Positions 33,492-42,811 are shown, numbered from the stretch's first letter. The stretch is DNA of 64,000 bases from Candidatus Gastranaerophilales bacterium (GCA_944323695.1 CALUTI010000007.1:53605-117604); one strand, 5' to 3'. Notes: generated by a model not told the origin, from the letters alone. Numbers and translations are program-made.

Positions 33492-34385
33492 ATGACAATA
33501 CCTAAATATGATGAATTAATGATACCAGTTTTAGAAGTTTTATCTGATAAAAAGGAACATCGAATTACGGAAATTGTTGATATTTTAGCAAAGAAACTAA
33601 AATTAACAAATGAAGAATTAGAGGAAAAAATTTCTAGCGGTAGTAATAAATTCGCAGGTAGAGTAGGTTGGGCTAGAACATATTTAAAAGCTGCTAAGTT
33701 AATAGACTCACCTAGAAGAGCCTATTTTGTTATTAATGAAAAAGGGAAAAAAGCCCTTCAAGATAAACCTAAAGATATATTAAATTATCTAAAACAATAT
33801 AATGAATTTTTAGAATTTGTAAAACCTAACAAAGATGAAAAAACTTCTGATAAAAATATACAAGAAAGTAAAACTGATACTCCAGACGAAATGTTAGCAC
33901 ATGCTCAAGATATGTATAAAGAAAATCTACAAACAGAATTGCTAACAAGATTAAAACAAATTGACCCTGTGCGATTTGAACAAATAGTTCTTCAACTTAT
34001 GGAAAAAATGAATTATGGTGTCGGCTCTATGACTAAAATGAGTCATGATGGTGGAGTAGATGGCATAATCGACGAAGATGAATTGGGATTAGAAAAAATC
34101 TACCTGCAAGCTAAAAGATACTCAGACAATAAAGTTAATGAAAAAGAAATGCAAAATTTCGCAGGGGCTCTAGGCTGTTCTCCGGTAAGAAAGGGAGTAT
34201 TTATAACAACCAGCTTCTTTGATGAAAGAGCTAAAAAGAAAGCTGCATCCGTTCAAGGTAAAATTATACGATTAGTAGACGGTGAAGAATTAACAAAATT
34301 AATGATTAAACATAATTTAGGTGTACAAGTTAAAACTAAAATCGAAATCAAAAAGATTGATGAAGATTTTTTTAGTGAAGAATAA
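33492..34385 (+). CDS. mrr: Mrr-like type IV restriction endonuclease
   Basis: 297 residues; start at ATG 33492 with GGAG 7 nt upstream. N-terminal winged-helix Mrr_N domain (MIPVLEVLSDKKEHRITEI, WARTYLKAAKLID, FVINEKGKKAL), a linker, then a C-terminal PD-(D/E)xK nuclease: FEQIVLQLMEKMNYG, GGVDGIIDEDELG, and IYLQAKRY giving the D...QxK active site. Cuts methylated foreign DNA in characterised relatives. Followed 2 nt later by the TIGR02391-like gene. A cytosine methyltransferase lies 1.6 kb downstream, so its specificity must spare that modification. Confidence 0.9.
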   Translation: MTIPKYDELMIPVLEVLSDKKEHRITEIVDILAKKLKLTNEELEEKISSGSNKFAGRVGWARTYLKAAKLIDSPRRAYFVINEKGKKALQDKPKDILNYLKQYNEFLEFVKPNKDEKTSDKNIQESKTDTPDEMLAHAQDMYKENLQTELLTRLKQIDPVRFEQIVLQLMEKMNYGVGSMTKMSHDGGVDGIIDEDELGLEKIYLQAKRYSDNKVNEKEMQNFAGALGCSPVRKGVFITTSFFDERAKKKAASVQGKIIRLVDGEELTKLMIKHNLGVQVKTKIEIKKIDEDFFSEE

Positions 34386-34387
34386 GT

Positions 34388-35038
34388 ATGGACAAAAAAG
34401 AATATTTAAAAACTATAATAAACGAAGCCAGAGTAATATTAGCTACTGCTGAAAGAAATAGACAGTTTATAGCTAATCCTCTTACTGGACAACATTCTTT
34501 ATTAATATCTAAATATGATTATGAAAAATGGATGACCAAAACAAATGATTTTTTAAATAAATATAATTATAAAAATTATCAAGTAACAGTTAAAGGACAA
34601 GTCCCTTACAGCGAAATAATGTTAAGCAAATTAGCTATTGTCACTGCTCTATATGAATCATTAGATTTAGATGAAGATGATATTTGTAATTTGAATTTGA
34701 TCCCATCAAAAACAATTAAATTATTTAGAGATAAGCACTATGAATCAGCTGTATTCAGTGCTTTTAAACAAATAGAAATAATTATTAGAGAAAAATCTGG
34801 ATTTAAAGATTTATATGGAGCAAATCTCGTAAAAAATGCATTTGGACCTACCAAGGGTCCTTTAAGAGATAGTAAACTTTTATCTAGTGAACAAACAGCA
34901 CAAATGGAATTATTTTCAGGAGCTCTATGTAGTATAAAAAATCCTGAAAGCCATAGAGATACAAAATATTCAAGACAAGAGACAATTGAATTATTAAATC
35001 TTGCAAATTACCTATTACGAATATTACAAACTAAATAG
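34388..35038 (+). CDS. TIGR02391 (Ymh)-like protein
   Basis: 216 residues. The C-terminal half has the family pattern: LFRDKHYESAVFSAFKQIE, KNAFGPTKGPL, ELFSGALCSIKNPESH and LLNLANYLLRIL. The motif K-N-P-x-x-H resembles the R-x(4-6)-H motif of HEPN RNases, with Lys in place of Arg. The family is frequent beside restriction genes; here it is 2 nt from mrr, so the two probably act together. Activity unknown. Confidence 0.75.
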   Translation: MDKKEYLKTIINEARVILATAERNRQFIANPLTGQHSLLISKYDYEKWMTKTNDFLNKYNYKNYQVTVKGQVPYSEIMLSKLAIVTALYESLDLDEDDICNLNLIPSKTIKLFRDKHYESAVFSAFKQIEIIIREKSGFKDLYGANLVKNAFGPTKGPLRDSKLLSSEQTAQMELFSGALCSIKNPESHRDTKYSRQETIELLNLANYLLRILQTK

Positions 35039-35039
35039 T

Positions 35040-35279
35040 TTACATTTTCTCAATATACCAATTCGAAATTCCAAAGTGGTTGAAGTTCCATTGTAATTGG
35101 AAATAGAAATTGTATTCCATAGAGTTGTCATCTTTAAAGTTATAAGAATACTTATTTAATTGTGTTCTACGATAACTTTCAAAAGCTATCCTGATTTCTT
35201 TTGCAAACTTTTTTCTGAATTCAGGATATGTTATTTCTAAGGTTTCTCGTGTCAGCTTATTTTTCAAAATCATCTTCAA
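35040..35279 (-). CDS. Small protein of unknown function (third of three)
   Basis: 79 residues, rich in Phe, Tyr and Asn (LTRETLEITYPEFRKKF at the start; MEYNFYFQLQWNFNHFG later). Overlaps the preceding gene by 23 bases, in a three-gene minus-strand unit at the right end of the transposon. No family recognised. Confidence 0.55.
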   Translation of the reverse strand: MKMILKNKLTRETLEITYPEFRKKFAKEIRIAFESYRRTQLNKYSYNFKDDNSMEYNFYFQLQWNFNHFGISNWYIEKM

Positions 35280-35457
35280 ACCCTCTTATATTATCAAGCT
35301 CTATATTGTACCTTTTGCCTTGTTTATCAACGCAAGTTGCGTAATCTACCTCTGCATCAGCAAACTTATTTTTCCATATACAAATCAGTAATCCGATTTC
35401 TTGTGTTTTTAAATTCAAAACCTTTGTACCAAAAAGTGCATAGTCTTTTTCTGTCAT
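35257..35457 (-). CDS. Small protein of unknown function (second of three)
   Basis: 66 residues, beta-rich and acidic (TKVLNLKTQEIGLLICIWKN). ATG overlaps the stop of the first gene by one base (35457), typical of a tight operon. Looks like a small KOW/Tudor-like barrel, but this is weak. Confidence 0.55.
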   Translation of the reverse strand: MTEKDYALFGTKVLNLKTQEIGLLICIWKNKFADAEVDYATCVDKQGKRYNIELDNIRGFEDDFEK

Positions 35458-35672
35458 TATTCTTTCCTTTCAAACATCAAATCTGAATAGATATCATCAG
35501 GCTTTTGTGGATCAATTAAAAACTCTTTCATAAATACAAATCTTTCTCCGTATGGGTTTTCACAAATTACAGTATCGAAGTTGTAGAAGCCAATTACTTT
35601 GTAATACTCATTATCAGAGTTTTCAAAACCTCTAATCTTTTTTAGTTTGTATTTTTTGCCTAATTCAATCAT
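35457..35672 (-). CDS. Small protein of unknown function (first of three)
   Basis: 71 residues with AAGGGG before the ATG. MIELGKKYKLKKIRGFEN, YYKVIGFYNFDTVICEN and ERFVFMKEFLI suggest a small beta barrel. A diverged second copy lies at 40425-40646 because the whole region is duplicated. Transcribed inward from the right end of the Mu-like element. Confidence 0.6.
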   Translation of the reverse strand: MIELGKKYKLKKIRGFENSDNEYYKVIGFYNFDTVICENPYGERFVFMKEFLIDPQKPDDIYSDLMFERKE

Positions 35673-35774
35673 TGTTACCCCTTATATTCATTTATAGCAA
35701 TGACATTCATCACTCTTAATGAGTAAAATATCAAGTAAGTAAACACAAAACGTATCATTCAGACACAATTTATT
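35475..35774. repeat. 300-bp direct repeat (transposon right end), copy 1
   Basis: Covers most of the 71-codon gene, its promoter region, the right inverted repeat (35703-35736) and the outer GACACAATTTAT. Closely similar to 40449-40741. The two copies flank the methyltransferase-ATPase-REC operon. 35673-35958 otherwise holds no gene. Confidence 0.85.
35703..35736. repeat. Right inverted repeat of the Mu-like transposon
   Basis: Starts ACATTCATCACTCTT, the exact 15-bp inverse of the left end. A second copy in the same orientation occurs at 40668-40701. The likely outer tip is GACACA-A at 35762-35768, with TTTAT both beyond it and before the left tip at 29879-29883, a possible 5-bp target duplication. 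Confidence 0.65.
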
Positions 35775-35958
35775 TTTTATTTAATACTTCTTAACAATTT
35801 TTTTAAATATATATATTTAAATCTAAATAAAAAAACAATTAAATATATTATTAATCTTTTAATAAAATTTCATAGTAATTATAGTTATTCTTACTATTAA
35901 GATTTAATATAACTTGACATAAATAATCTTGTGTCATAAAATCGAAAAGAGGTTAATC

Positions 35959-37239
35959 ATGTCTAAAGATTCAATATGCGAGAGCAATAGTTGTTTAAAC
36001 TTTTTAGACTTATTTGCTGGGTGTGGGGGACTTTCAGAGGGTTTCATAAGAGCTGGGTATTTGCCAGTGGCTCATGTTGAAATGGATAAAGCAGCATCAA
36101 ATTCGCTAAAAACAAGAATGTGTTATCACTGGCTTAAACAAAACAATAAAATTTCAGTATACTATGACTACTTAAATAAAAAAATATCTAGAGAAAAATT
36201 GTATTCTTCAGTTCCTCTTGAAATAATCAATTCTGTAATAAATGAAGAAATTTCAGACAATACATTAGATAAGATTTTTGTTAATATAGATAAAAAACTA
36301 GATAAACAAAAATTATTTATTATTATAGGAGGTCCACCTTGTCAAGCATACTCGCTAATCGGGAGATCTTGTGAAAAAGAAAATATGCTTAAAGATAAGA
36401 GGAATTATTTGTATAAATATTATGCAGAATTTTTGAAGCATTACAAACCGCAATATTTTGTATTTGAAAATGTAATAGGTTTGCTTTCTGCAAAAGATCC
36501 TAATGGGAATCTCCATCTTGCTAATATGCTACAATTATTTTTCGAAATAGGTTATGTTTGTACTCCTTATGTATTGAATGCCCAAGAGTATGGAATACCA
36601 CAAAATAGACGTCGTGTTATTATTTTAGGAACCCTCAAAGGTAACAAAAAACTAGAACTTAATATTCCCAAATCTCCATGTAAGTATTCTATAGATGAAT
36701 TATTTCAAGATCTCCCCAAAATACATGCAGGAGAACAGTCTAATAAATATTCAACACAAACAAATAAATTATTGTTAGATATGGGTATTAGGGATAAAAA
36801 AACGCCTTTAACTTTTCAGATTTCTCGTCCGAATACTAAACAGGATTTATTAATATATAGGCTTGCAGTAAAAAAATGGCAAAAGGAAGCTAAAAGACTC
36901 AATTATAATGATATACCTGCAACACTCCAGAGTCATAAAAATAAAATTTCATTTACAGATAGATTTAAAGTTGTAGCAGGAAATCTTACTTATTCACATA
37001 CAATTGTGGCACATGTGGCTAAAGATGGTCATTATTATATTCATCCAGATATTAAACAGAATAGATCTTTAACACCTAGAGAAGTTGCAAGACTTCAGAC
37101 TTTTCCTGATGATTTCTATTTTGAAGGTATAAAAGATGAAATTTGTAGAACTGCTGCTTATAAACAAATCGGAAATGCAGTACCCGTATTGTTAGCAGAA
37201 AAAATTGCAAAAAATATAAAGGATAACTTGATTGAGTAA
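35959..37239 (+). CDS. DNA (cytosine-5)-methyltransferase
   Basis: 426 residues from the ATG at 35959 (AGAGG upstream); the frame extends to TTG 35929 without support. Motif I LDLFAGCGGLSEGF, motif IV GGPPCQAYSLIG with the catalytic Cys, motif VI FENV, motif VIII QNRRRVIILG, a target-recognition region at about 225-350, motif IX/X RSLTPREVARLQTFPDDF and QIGNAVPVLLAEKI: all present, so active. No restriction nuclease follows. Instead an overlapping GHKL protein and a REC protein follow, with 8-base overlaps. Recognition sequence unknown. Confidence 0.93.
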   Translation: MSKDSICESNSCLNFLDLFAGCGGLSEGFIRAGYLPVAHVEMDKAASNSLKTRMCYHWLKQNNKISVYYDYLNKKISREKLYSSVPLEIINSVINEEISDNTLDKIFVNIDKKLDKQKLFIIIGGPPCQAYSLIGRSCEKENMLKDKRNYLYKYYAEFLKHYKPQYFVFENVIGLLSAKDPNGNLHLANMLQLFFEIGYVCTPYVLNAQEYGIPQNRRRVIILGTLKGNKKLELNIPKSPCKYSIDELFQDLPKIHAGEQSNKYSTQTNKLLLDMGIRDKKTPLTFQISRPNTKQDLLIYRLAVKKWQKEAKRLNYNDIPATLQSHKNKISFTDRFKVVAGNLTYSHTIVAHVAKDGHYYIHPDIKQNRSLTPREVARLQTFPDDFYFEGIKDEICRTAAYKQIGNAVPVLLAEKIAKNIKDNLIE

Positions 37240-39391
37240 AGATAATTTACATAAAATACGGCCTGCGGGACGTCACATATTTACAATAGGCAGAGATCTG
37301 ATAAAGGATCCTCAAGCCGCCATTATTGAGCTTGTAAAAAATGCTTATGATGCAGATTCTCCATCTGTGGACATATCTTTTGAAATTCCTGAAAAAAAAG
37401 ATAAGATCATAATAAAAATTAAAGACTTTGGACATGGTATGACAAAAGATGATGTTCTTAATAAGTGGCTTGTCCCGTCCACAGATAATAAAAAAAAACA
37501 AAAACATAGTCCTAAAGGTCGTATAATGCAAGGAGAAAAAGGGGTTGGACGTTACGCCGCATCTCTAATAGGAAATGATTTACTATTGGATACAGTGGAT
37601 AAAAATGGCAATAAATCTCAAATATATATAAATTGGGACGAATTTAATAAATATAAATATTTAGATGAAGTTAATATACTTGTCGAATTTTCAAAGGTCT
37701 CTGAACCGTCAGGGACAGAACTTATTGCGACAGGAGATATTGAGCAATTGCGTTATTGGACAAAAAAAGATATTAATGGCTGGGAAAGCATAAATGAATT
37801 AAAAAAAGAATTAAAAAAAATGCTTTCCCCTAATAAAGATCCTAAAGATATTTTTGAGATTAATTTAATTCTCAAAAATTTTGAAGGGGAAAATGAAGAA
37901 ATAAATAGCCCTGTAAAACCATTTCCATTTTTTGATATATATGATTATAGAATTTATGGAAAATTCAACAAAAATGGAAAAGGAAAATTTAAATATCAGA
38001 ATTTTAAATCTGGGAAATTGATTGAAGAAAACATTAATTTAAATGAAGATGTAAGATGTGGTAATGTTGAAATTGATATTAAAGTATATGACAGAGAGCC
38101 AGATGCCTTAAAAAATCTTATTGGGCGAGGCTTGACAGATGAAAATGGAGCATATCTTAATATCCAAGAAACAAAAAATATTTTAAATGCAGCCTCTGGT
38201 ATAGGAGTCTATCGCAATGGTTTTAGAATAAGACCATTAGGGGATCCTGGATTTGATTGGTTACATTTAGATACTCAACGTGTTCAAAACCCATCTTTTA
38301 ATATAGGTAATAACCAAGTTATAGGGATTATAAATATTGAAAATGAAGATAAATCAGGTCTAGAAGAAAAAAGTGCACGTGATGGTTTAAAAGAAAACGA
38401 AGCTTATAAAAACCTTGTAGATATTATAAATGTTATTTTAAATGTATTAGAGCGAAAGCGTTTTGATTATCGACGTTTAATAGATGAACAAAATAAAAAT
38501 AAGATTCATAAAACAGAAGGTTTATTGGATTATTCAGAGGCTGAAAAAGAAATAGAACAAGTATTATTAAACGATAATATTTCAGTGGAGACAACGAAAA
38601 AGGTTTTAAATGTAATTTCAAAAACTAAAAAGAAAAAAGAAGAGGTATATAGTAATATATCTGAACACATAGCAAAATATGAAGGACAAGCAACTCTTGG
38701 GAAAATAATGGATGTAGTTTTACATGAAGCTAGAAAGCCATTGAATTTCTTTTCCAATCAAATTAAAAATACTGAATATTGGGCAAATCAATTAAAAGAT
38801 AATTACAGTGAAGAGAATTTAAATAATTTATTAGATATTTTATCTGATTATAAATTAAATACTAAATTATTAACAAGCTTATTCCGAAGACTAGACCCAC
38901 TCTCATCTAAGAATAGTTCTTCTAAAAAGAAAGTAAATATAAATAAAATAATAAAACAATCCATAAATATATTCCAAAATAAAATTAATGATCTGAATAT
39001 TGATTTAATCATTAATTGTGAACCAGATATAATGTATTTTGCAAGAGAACAAGATTTAATTGTTATTTTAACAAATTTAATTGAAAACAGTATTTATTGG
39101 ATAGAAAAAAATAATCCTAATAAAAAAATTATAAGCATATCAGTTCAAAAAAAGTTAGAAGGTTTTGAATTAGAAATTATTGATACTGGAGAAGAAATTC
39201 CAGAAACAGCAATTGATAGTGGTTCAATATTTGAGCCTGGATATACTTCAAAGCCAAAAGGTACTGGTAGTGGTTTAGGACTTGCTTTAGCAGGAGAAGC
39301 GGCATTAAGAAATAATTTATATTTAAAAGCAATTAGCCATAAAAATGGTGCACACTTCAAGTTAGAAACAAAGGAAGTAGTTAATGATTAG
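37232..39391 (+). CDS. Double-GHKL protein: HSP90/MORC-like ATPase fused to histidine-kinase module
   Basis: 719 residues, TTG start 8 bases inside the methyltransferase gene (AAAGGA upstream). Residues 10-180 are an HSP90/MORC-like ATPase (PQAAIIELVKNAYDADSP, KDFGHGMTKDDVLNKW, GEKGVGRYAASLIG). A middle region follows to about 420, then a charged helical linker. At about 488 a HisKA-like helix holds VVLHEARKPLNFF, and residues 600-715 form a second GHKL ATPase (NLIENSIYWIE, DTGEEIPETA, GTGSGLGLALAGEAA). So it combines a MORC-type ATPase known from some restriction systems with a kinase whose partner is the next gene. Confidence 0.85.
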   Translation: MSKDNLHKIRPAGRHIFTIGRDLIKDPQAAIIELVKNAYDADSPSVDISFEIPEKKDKIIIKIKDFGHGMTKDDVLNKWLVPSTDNKKKQKHSPKGRIMQGEKGVGRYAASLIGNDLLLDTVDKNGNKSQIYINWDEFNKYKYLDEVNILVEFSKVSEPSGTELIATGDIEQLRYWTKKDINGWESINELKKELKKMLSPNKDPKDIFEINLILKNFEGENEEINSPVKPFPFFDIYDYRIYGKFNKNGKGKFKYQNFKSGKLIEENINLNEDVRCGNVEIDIKVYDREPDALKNLIGRGLTDENGAYLNIQETKNILNAASGIGVYRNGFRIRPLGDPGFDWLHLDTQRVQNPSFNIGNNQVIGIINIENEDKSGLEEKSARDGLKENEAYKNLVDIINVILNVLERKRFDYRRLIDEQNKNKIHKTEGLLDYSEAEKEIEQVLLNDNISVETTKKVLNVISKTKKKKEEVYSNISEHIAKYEGQATLGKIMDVVLHEARKPLNFFSNQIKNTEYWANQLKDNYSEENLNNLLDILSDYKLNTKLLTSLFRRLDPLSSKNSSSKKKVNINKIIKQSINIFQNKINDLNIDLIINCEPDIMYFAREQDLIVILTNLIENSIYWIEKNNPNKKIISISVQKKLEGFELEIIDTGEEIPETAIDSGSIFEPGYTSKPKGTGSGLGLALAGEAALRNNLYLKAISHKNGAHFKLETKEVVND

Positions 39392-40448
39392 TTTTAAAAT
39401 TTTGCATTTGGAAGATGAAAAGGAAAATATTACCAATTTCCAACGAACAATAAATAGATACAATGTTCAGCACAATTGTGACATAAAATATGAAGCTGTT
39501 TTATCAATAGAAGATTTTAATAAAAAAAATATAAGAGAGTTTGATGCAACTATTATAGATATAAAATTAAATGGTAATGCGAATGAAGGCTATCTGGTTC
39601 TTGACAATATGAAACAAGCATTAGATAGAATACCTTCAGTAATATATACTGGGACCGATTCAGTAAATGATAACAAATATGCTTTAAAAACTTTTACAAA
39701 AGGTGATGAAAATGTCGATGAACAAATTTTGGATTTTTTGATTAATATTCATAAAACAGGTATTATGAATCTTTTAGGTGGAAAAGGACAAGTTGAACAA
39801 ATATTGGCTAATATTTATAATAATAATATCAGACACAATATAGATGAATGGTTAAACTTAGCTATGGAAGATTCTTCGAAATGCGAAACTGCATTGCTTC
39901 GTTTTATTGGACATTGCCTAGAAGATATATTGCATAGTAATTGTGAGCAGACTTATGCTGCTGAAATGTATATATCTCCGTTACTAAATGAAGAATTATC
40001 ACCAGGACTTATTATTCAAGATAATTGTACCAATAAATTTATAGTTATAACTCCTGCTTGTGACTTGGCTTTGCGTAATGGAGTCAGAAAGGCTGATACA
40101 ATACAACTATGTTGTATTGAAAATATCACAAAGCATTTCTCTGGAATGTCAGGAGCGTTAAAGAATAAAAGACATGATGCACTGAAAAATAAAAATAACA
40201 TGTTTCATTACTTACCAAAATGTAACATATTTGAGGGTGGTTTAATTAATTTTCAAGGATTAAAAACAATTGAGATCTCAGAACTTGAAAATCATAACTA
40301 TAAACCGATTGCCAAAATAGCATCATCCTACTTTAAAAATATACTTGCAAGATTTTCAAATTATTACTCTCGACAGGGCCAGCCAGATATTTCATTTAAC
40401 ATAGAAGAAATAGATCAAGATTTATTAAATCAGGAAATAGAACGTTAG
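39384..40448 (+). CDS. REC-domain protein with C-terminal effector of unknown type
   Basis: 354 residues, 8-base overlap with the kinase gene. Residues 1-125 are a receiver: acidic LHLEDEKEN, phosphoacceptor Asp59 in ATIIDIKLNG, Thr in VIYTGTDS, Lys in TFTKGDEN. Residues about 125-354 are not a DNA-binding output domain I know. They contain LLRFIGHCLEDILHSNCEQT and a strand-turn VITPACDLALRNG with Cys and Asp, seen in some phage and defence proteins. Likely phosphorylated by the adjacent kinase. Its stop codon abuts the flanking repeat exactly. Confidence 0.75.
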   Translation: MISFKILHLEDEKENITNFQRTINRYNVQHNCDIKYEAVLSIEDFNKKNIREFDATIIDIKLNGNANEGYLVLDNMKQALDRIPSVIYTGTDSVNDNKYALKTFTKGDENVDEQILDFLINIHKTGIMNLLGGKGQVEQILANIYNNNIRHNIDEWLNLAMEDSSKCETALLRFIGHCLEDILHSNCEQTYAAEMYISPLLNEELSPGLIIQDNCTNKFIVITPACDLALRNGVRKADTIQLCCIENITKHFSGMSGALKNKRHDALKNKNNMFHYLPKCNIFEGGLINFQGLKTIEISELENHNYKPIAKIASSYFKNILARFSNYYSRQGQPDISFNIEEIDQDLLNQEIER

Positions 40449-40646
40449 CATCAAGTCTGAATAGATTTCATTAGGCATTTGTGGGTCTATTAAAAACTCT
40501 TTCATAAATACAAACCTTTCTCCGTAGGTGTTTTCACAAATTACAGTATCGAAGTTGTAAAAGCCAATTACTTTGTAATACTCATTATCAGAGTTTTCAA
40601 AGCCTTTAATCTTTTTAAGTCTGTATTTTTTGCCTAATTCAATCAT
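40425..40646 (-). pseudogene. Truncated second copy of the 71-codon gene
   Basis: Starts like the gene at 35457-35672 (MIELGKKYRLKKIKGFEN) and matches it to YSDLM. The frame then runs across the repeat boundary into the 3' end of the REC gene, giving a foreign tail LTFYFLI. The two downstream partner genes are missing, so it is probably a non-functional remnant. Confidence 0.7.
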
Positions 40647-40741
40647 TGTTACCTCTTATCAGCAATGACATTCATCACACTTAATGAGCAAAATATCAAG
40701 CAAAATCTTTCAAAACGTATCATTCAGACACAATTTATTTA
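40449..40741. repeat. 300-bp direct repeat (transposon right end), copy 2
   Basis: Second copy of 35475-35774, including an inverted-repeat site at 40668-40701 and the outer GACACAATTTATT. It begins at the base after the REC gene stop. Confidence 0.85.
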
Positions 40742-40785
40742 TTGAACACTTTTTGAACGGTATTAAAACCGCTCTTAAATACTAT

Positions 40786-41010
40786 TTAAAAATTATTGTT
40801 GTCAGGATAATTTATAAAATAAGCATTTACAGTATCAGTATCTCGCCTTAAATTCTCAACTAGTGGAGTAAGATTATACAACTCTTCAATTTCTTGTTGA
40901 GTTCTACAAAAATAATCAATCACAGTAGCTGTGTTATAAATCCGCTCAGCTAATTTTTCTAACTTCTTAAAATCTTTTTGTTTAATTCGATATTTCTTAT
41001 TTTTACTCAT
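40786..41010 (-). CDS. Small basic helical protein of unknown function
   Basis: 74 residues from the ATG at 41010, with AGGAGG 5 nt upstream; the frame extends to 41025. Strongly basic start (MSKNKKYRIKQKDFKKLEK), then a helical acidic part. It lies 90 bp behind the reverse transcriptase on the same strand and may be co-transcribed with it. No family recognised. Confidence 0.55.
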   Translation of the reverse strand: MSKNKKYRIKQKDFKKLEKLAERIYNTATVIDYFCRTQQEIEELYNLTPLVENLRRDTDTVNAYFINYPDNNNF

Positions 41011-41102
41011 ACGGCCTCCTAACACAACACAATAGCGTGAAAGTCGTAAAACACACTGAAAATTTTACATAACAACACATAAATTTGTTAATACAATTTA
41101 AA

Positions 41103-42791
41103 TTATTTTTTACTTACAAGTTCATTGTATGTTGCTAATAATTCAGAATCTGCCTGCTTTATCAAATTATCTAGTCTTTTTTTGTGATTATGTATTTGGT
41201 GTTTAAGAACAGCGGTGTCAAAAACTTTGTCAAAAGTTCTCAAAACATATGATATGAAATTACGTTTGCCTAAATATGTATATCTTTCATATAATAGTCG
41301 TCGATATAATTTTTTATGTTTATCTTGAAGAACAATTCCTTTTTTATGCATATTCTCTAGCTTTTTTTTTGCATTTAATTTCATTGCCGAAACTGCTCTT
41401 TTAGATTTTCTTAAGTAACGAGCAAGACTAGCTTCTCTAATTCTTACTTGTTCGCCATTAAAATAAAATCCAAGATATTGAAGCGGATTAGTCATAATTT
41501 TTTTAATATTAGTAAAGTCATAACATTGACTTTTTGAGTAATCGTCCCACGCTTCAATAGGGTGTATTGACAAAGAATTGCCTCTTTCTAAAATATATTC
41601 TTGAATTTTTTCAATAACATACTTTTTTATAGTCTCATCGTGCGGACAAATAAACATTATATCATCACAATAGCGTCGATATATTCCATTAACTTCTTCT
41701 GCCAAATTTTTCATATTTACATCAAACGGTATCATGTAAATATTAGAGAGAAGTGCTGACATAGAGGTCCCTTGCGGAATTCCATATGGGAATTTATCAT
41801 TTAATCCAGGATTTTTATGAAATTTTTTATGTTCAGTATTTTTATATGTCTCTTTATACCATTTCTTAAAAGTTCTAAACTGTTTAGCATTATAAAAAAG
41901 AATTTTAGGTATTTGTTTATATATTTTTTTATTACATTTACTACAAGCATCTGAAGTACATTTGTTTTTATTTATATAGTAACAAATTTCTTTCAAATCA
42001 ATAAAACAATACTTTGTCAATGATCTATAAATATTTAAGTGGTCAGCAGGTAACTTGTCGGTATTTAGTACTTTTGTCCATTCTTGATATAATTTTGCGT
42101 GGTCTATGTAATCATAAAAACTATGAATATCAAAGGCTAATGCATAACAATTATTTTTACGTTTTTTTATATGTTCAAAAATTTCCCTCGCCATCGTGCA
42201 ATTATTGGGGCTAATTTCACTATCTTTTATGTATATTTTAGGAAGTGTACGATAAGCAAGTATTTCCGGACCTAAATTGAGCTCTTTTAATTTTTGTTCA
42301 TATTTTTCATATAATAATTTTGCATAATAAGAATAAATATACCCATCAATATGAGCAGCATACCTTATCGGACGCTTTTTTATAATACCCTTTTCTTTTA
42401 AATTCTTTAAAATTTTATTACAACTTTCGAGTTCGGGACCAGATAATTCTTTTGATTTTTTTTCATAATATTTGATCTTGCTTATTATATTTGCTCTTCG
42501 TTCTTTTATATCGAAAGCTATAAAAGGATAAAATGCGTGTGTTGCAATTTTATCTGGAGAACTTAAGTAATCTCTTAAAGATTCTATATGTTGTTTAATT
42601 TTTTTTTGAGCATCAGGAGATATCTTATAAGTTGATTTTGTTTTAGAGCTCACTTTTGTTATATAACGAACAAGAGTAAAAGGTCTATCAAAGTGAGCAT
42701 AGCTTTTTTGTACAAAAGATGGAATTTTACTACATATTTGATTATTAATTGTATTTTTTAGCCTATCATATTCTTTTTGTTTCTTTTTCAT
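41103..42791 (-). CDS. Reverse transcriptase of the defence-associated type
   Basis: 562 residues, AGAGG before the ATG. RT motifs: ALAFDIHSFYDYI (first catalytic Asp) at about 217, GIPQGTSMSALLSNIYM at about 336, YRRYCDDIMFI (YxDD) at about 370, then QYLGFYFNGEQ. An insertion with a CxxxxCxxC cluster (CTSDACSKC) at about 275 may bind zinc. A long helical N-terminus and a C-terminal helical extension; no maturase/X endonuclease domain, so not a group II intron RT. It resembles unknown-group/DRT antiviral RTs, but I cannot place it in a numbered class. Confidence 0.82.
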   Translation of the reverse strand: MKKKQKEYDRLKNTINNQICSKIPSFVQKSYAHFDRPFTLVRYITKVSSKTKSTYKISPDAQKKIKQHIESLRDYLSSPDKIATHAFYPFIAFDIKERRANIISKIKYYEKKSKELSGPELESCNKILKNLKEKGIIKKRPIRYAAHIDGYIYSYYAKLLYEKYEQKLKELNLGPEILAYRTLPKIYIKDSEISPNNCTMAREIFEHIKKRKNNCYALAFDIHSFYDYIDHAKLYQEWTKVLNTDKLPADHLNIYRSLTKYCFIDLKEICYYINKNKCTSDACSKCNKKIYKQIPKILFYNAKQFRTFKKWYKETYKNTEHKKFHKNPGLNDKFPYGIPQGTSMSALLSNIYMIPFDVNMKNLAEEVNGIYRRYCDDIMFICPHDETIKKYVIEKIQEYILERGNSLSIHPIEAWDDYSKSQCYDFTNIKKIMTNPLQYLGFYFNGEQVRIREASLARYLRKSKRAVSAMKLNAKKKLENMHKKGIVLQDKHKKLYRRLLYERYTYLGKRNFISYVLRTFDKVFDTAVLKHQIHNHKKRLDNLIKQADSELLATYNELVSKK

Positions 42792-42811
42792 AAATCCTCT
42801 TATTTAGCACG

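Noticed and set aside
41103..42791. Group II intron or retron
   Set aside because: No maturase or HNH domain, no intron ends, and no retron-type msr/msd inverted pair that I can identify near the gene.
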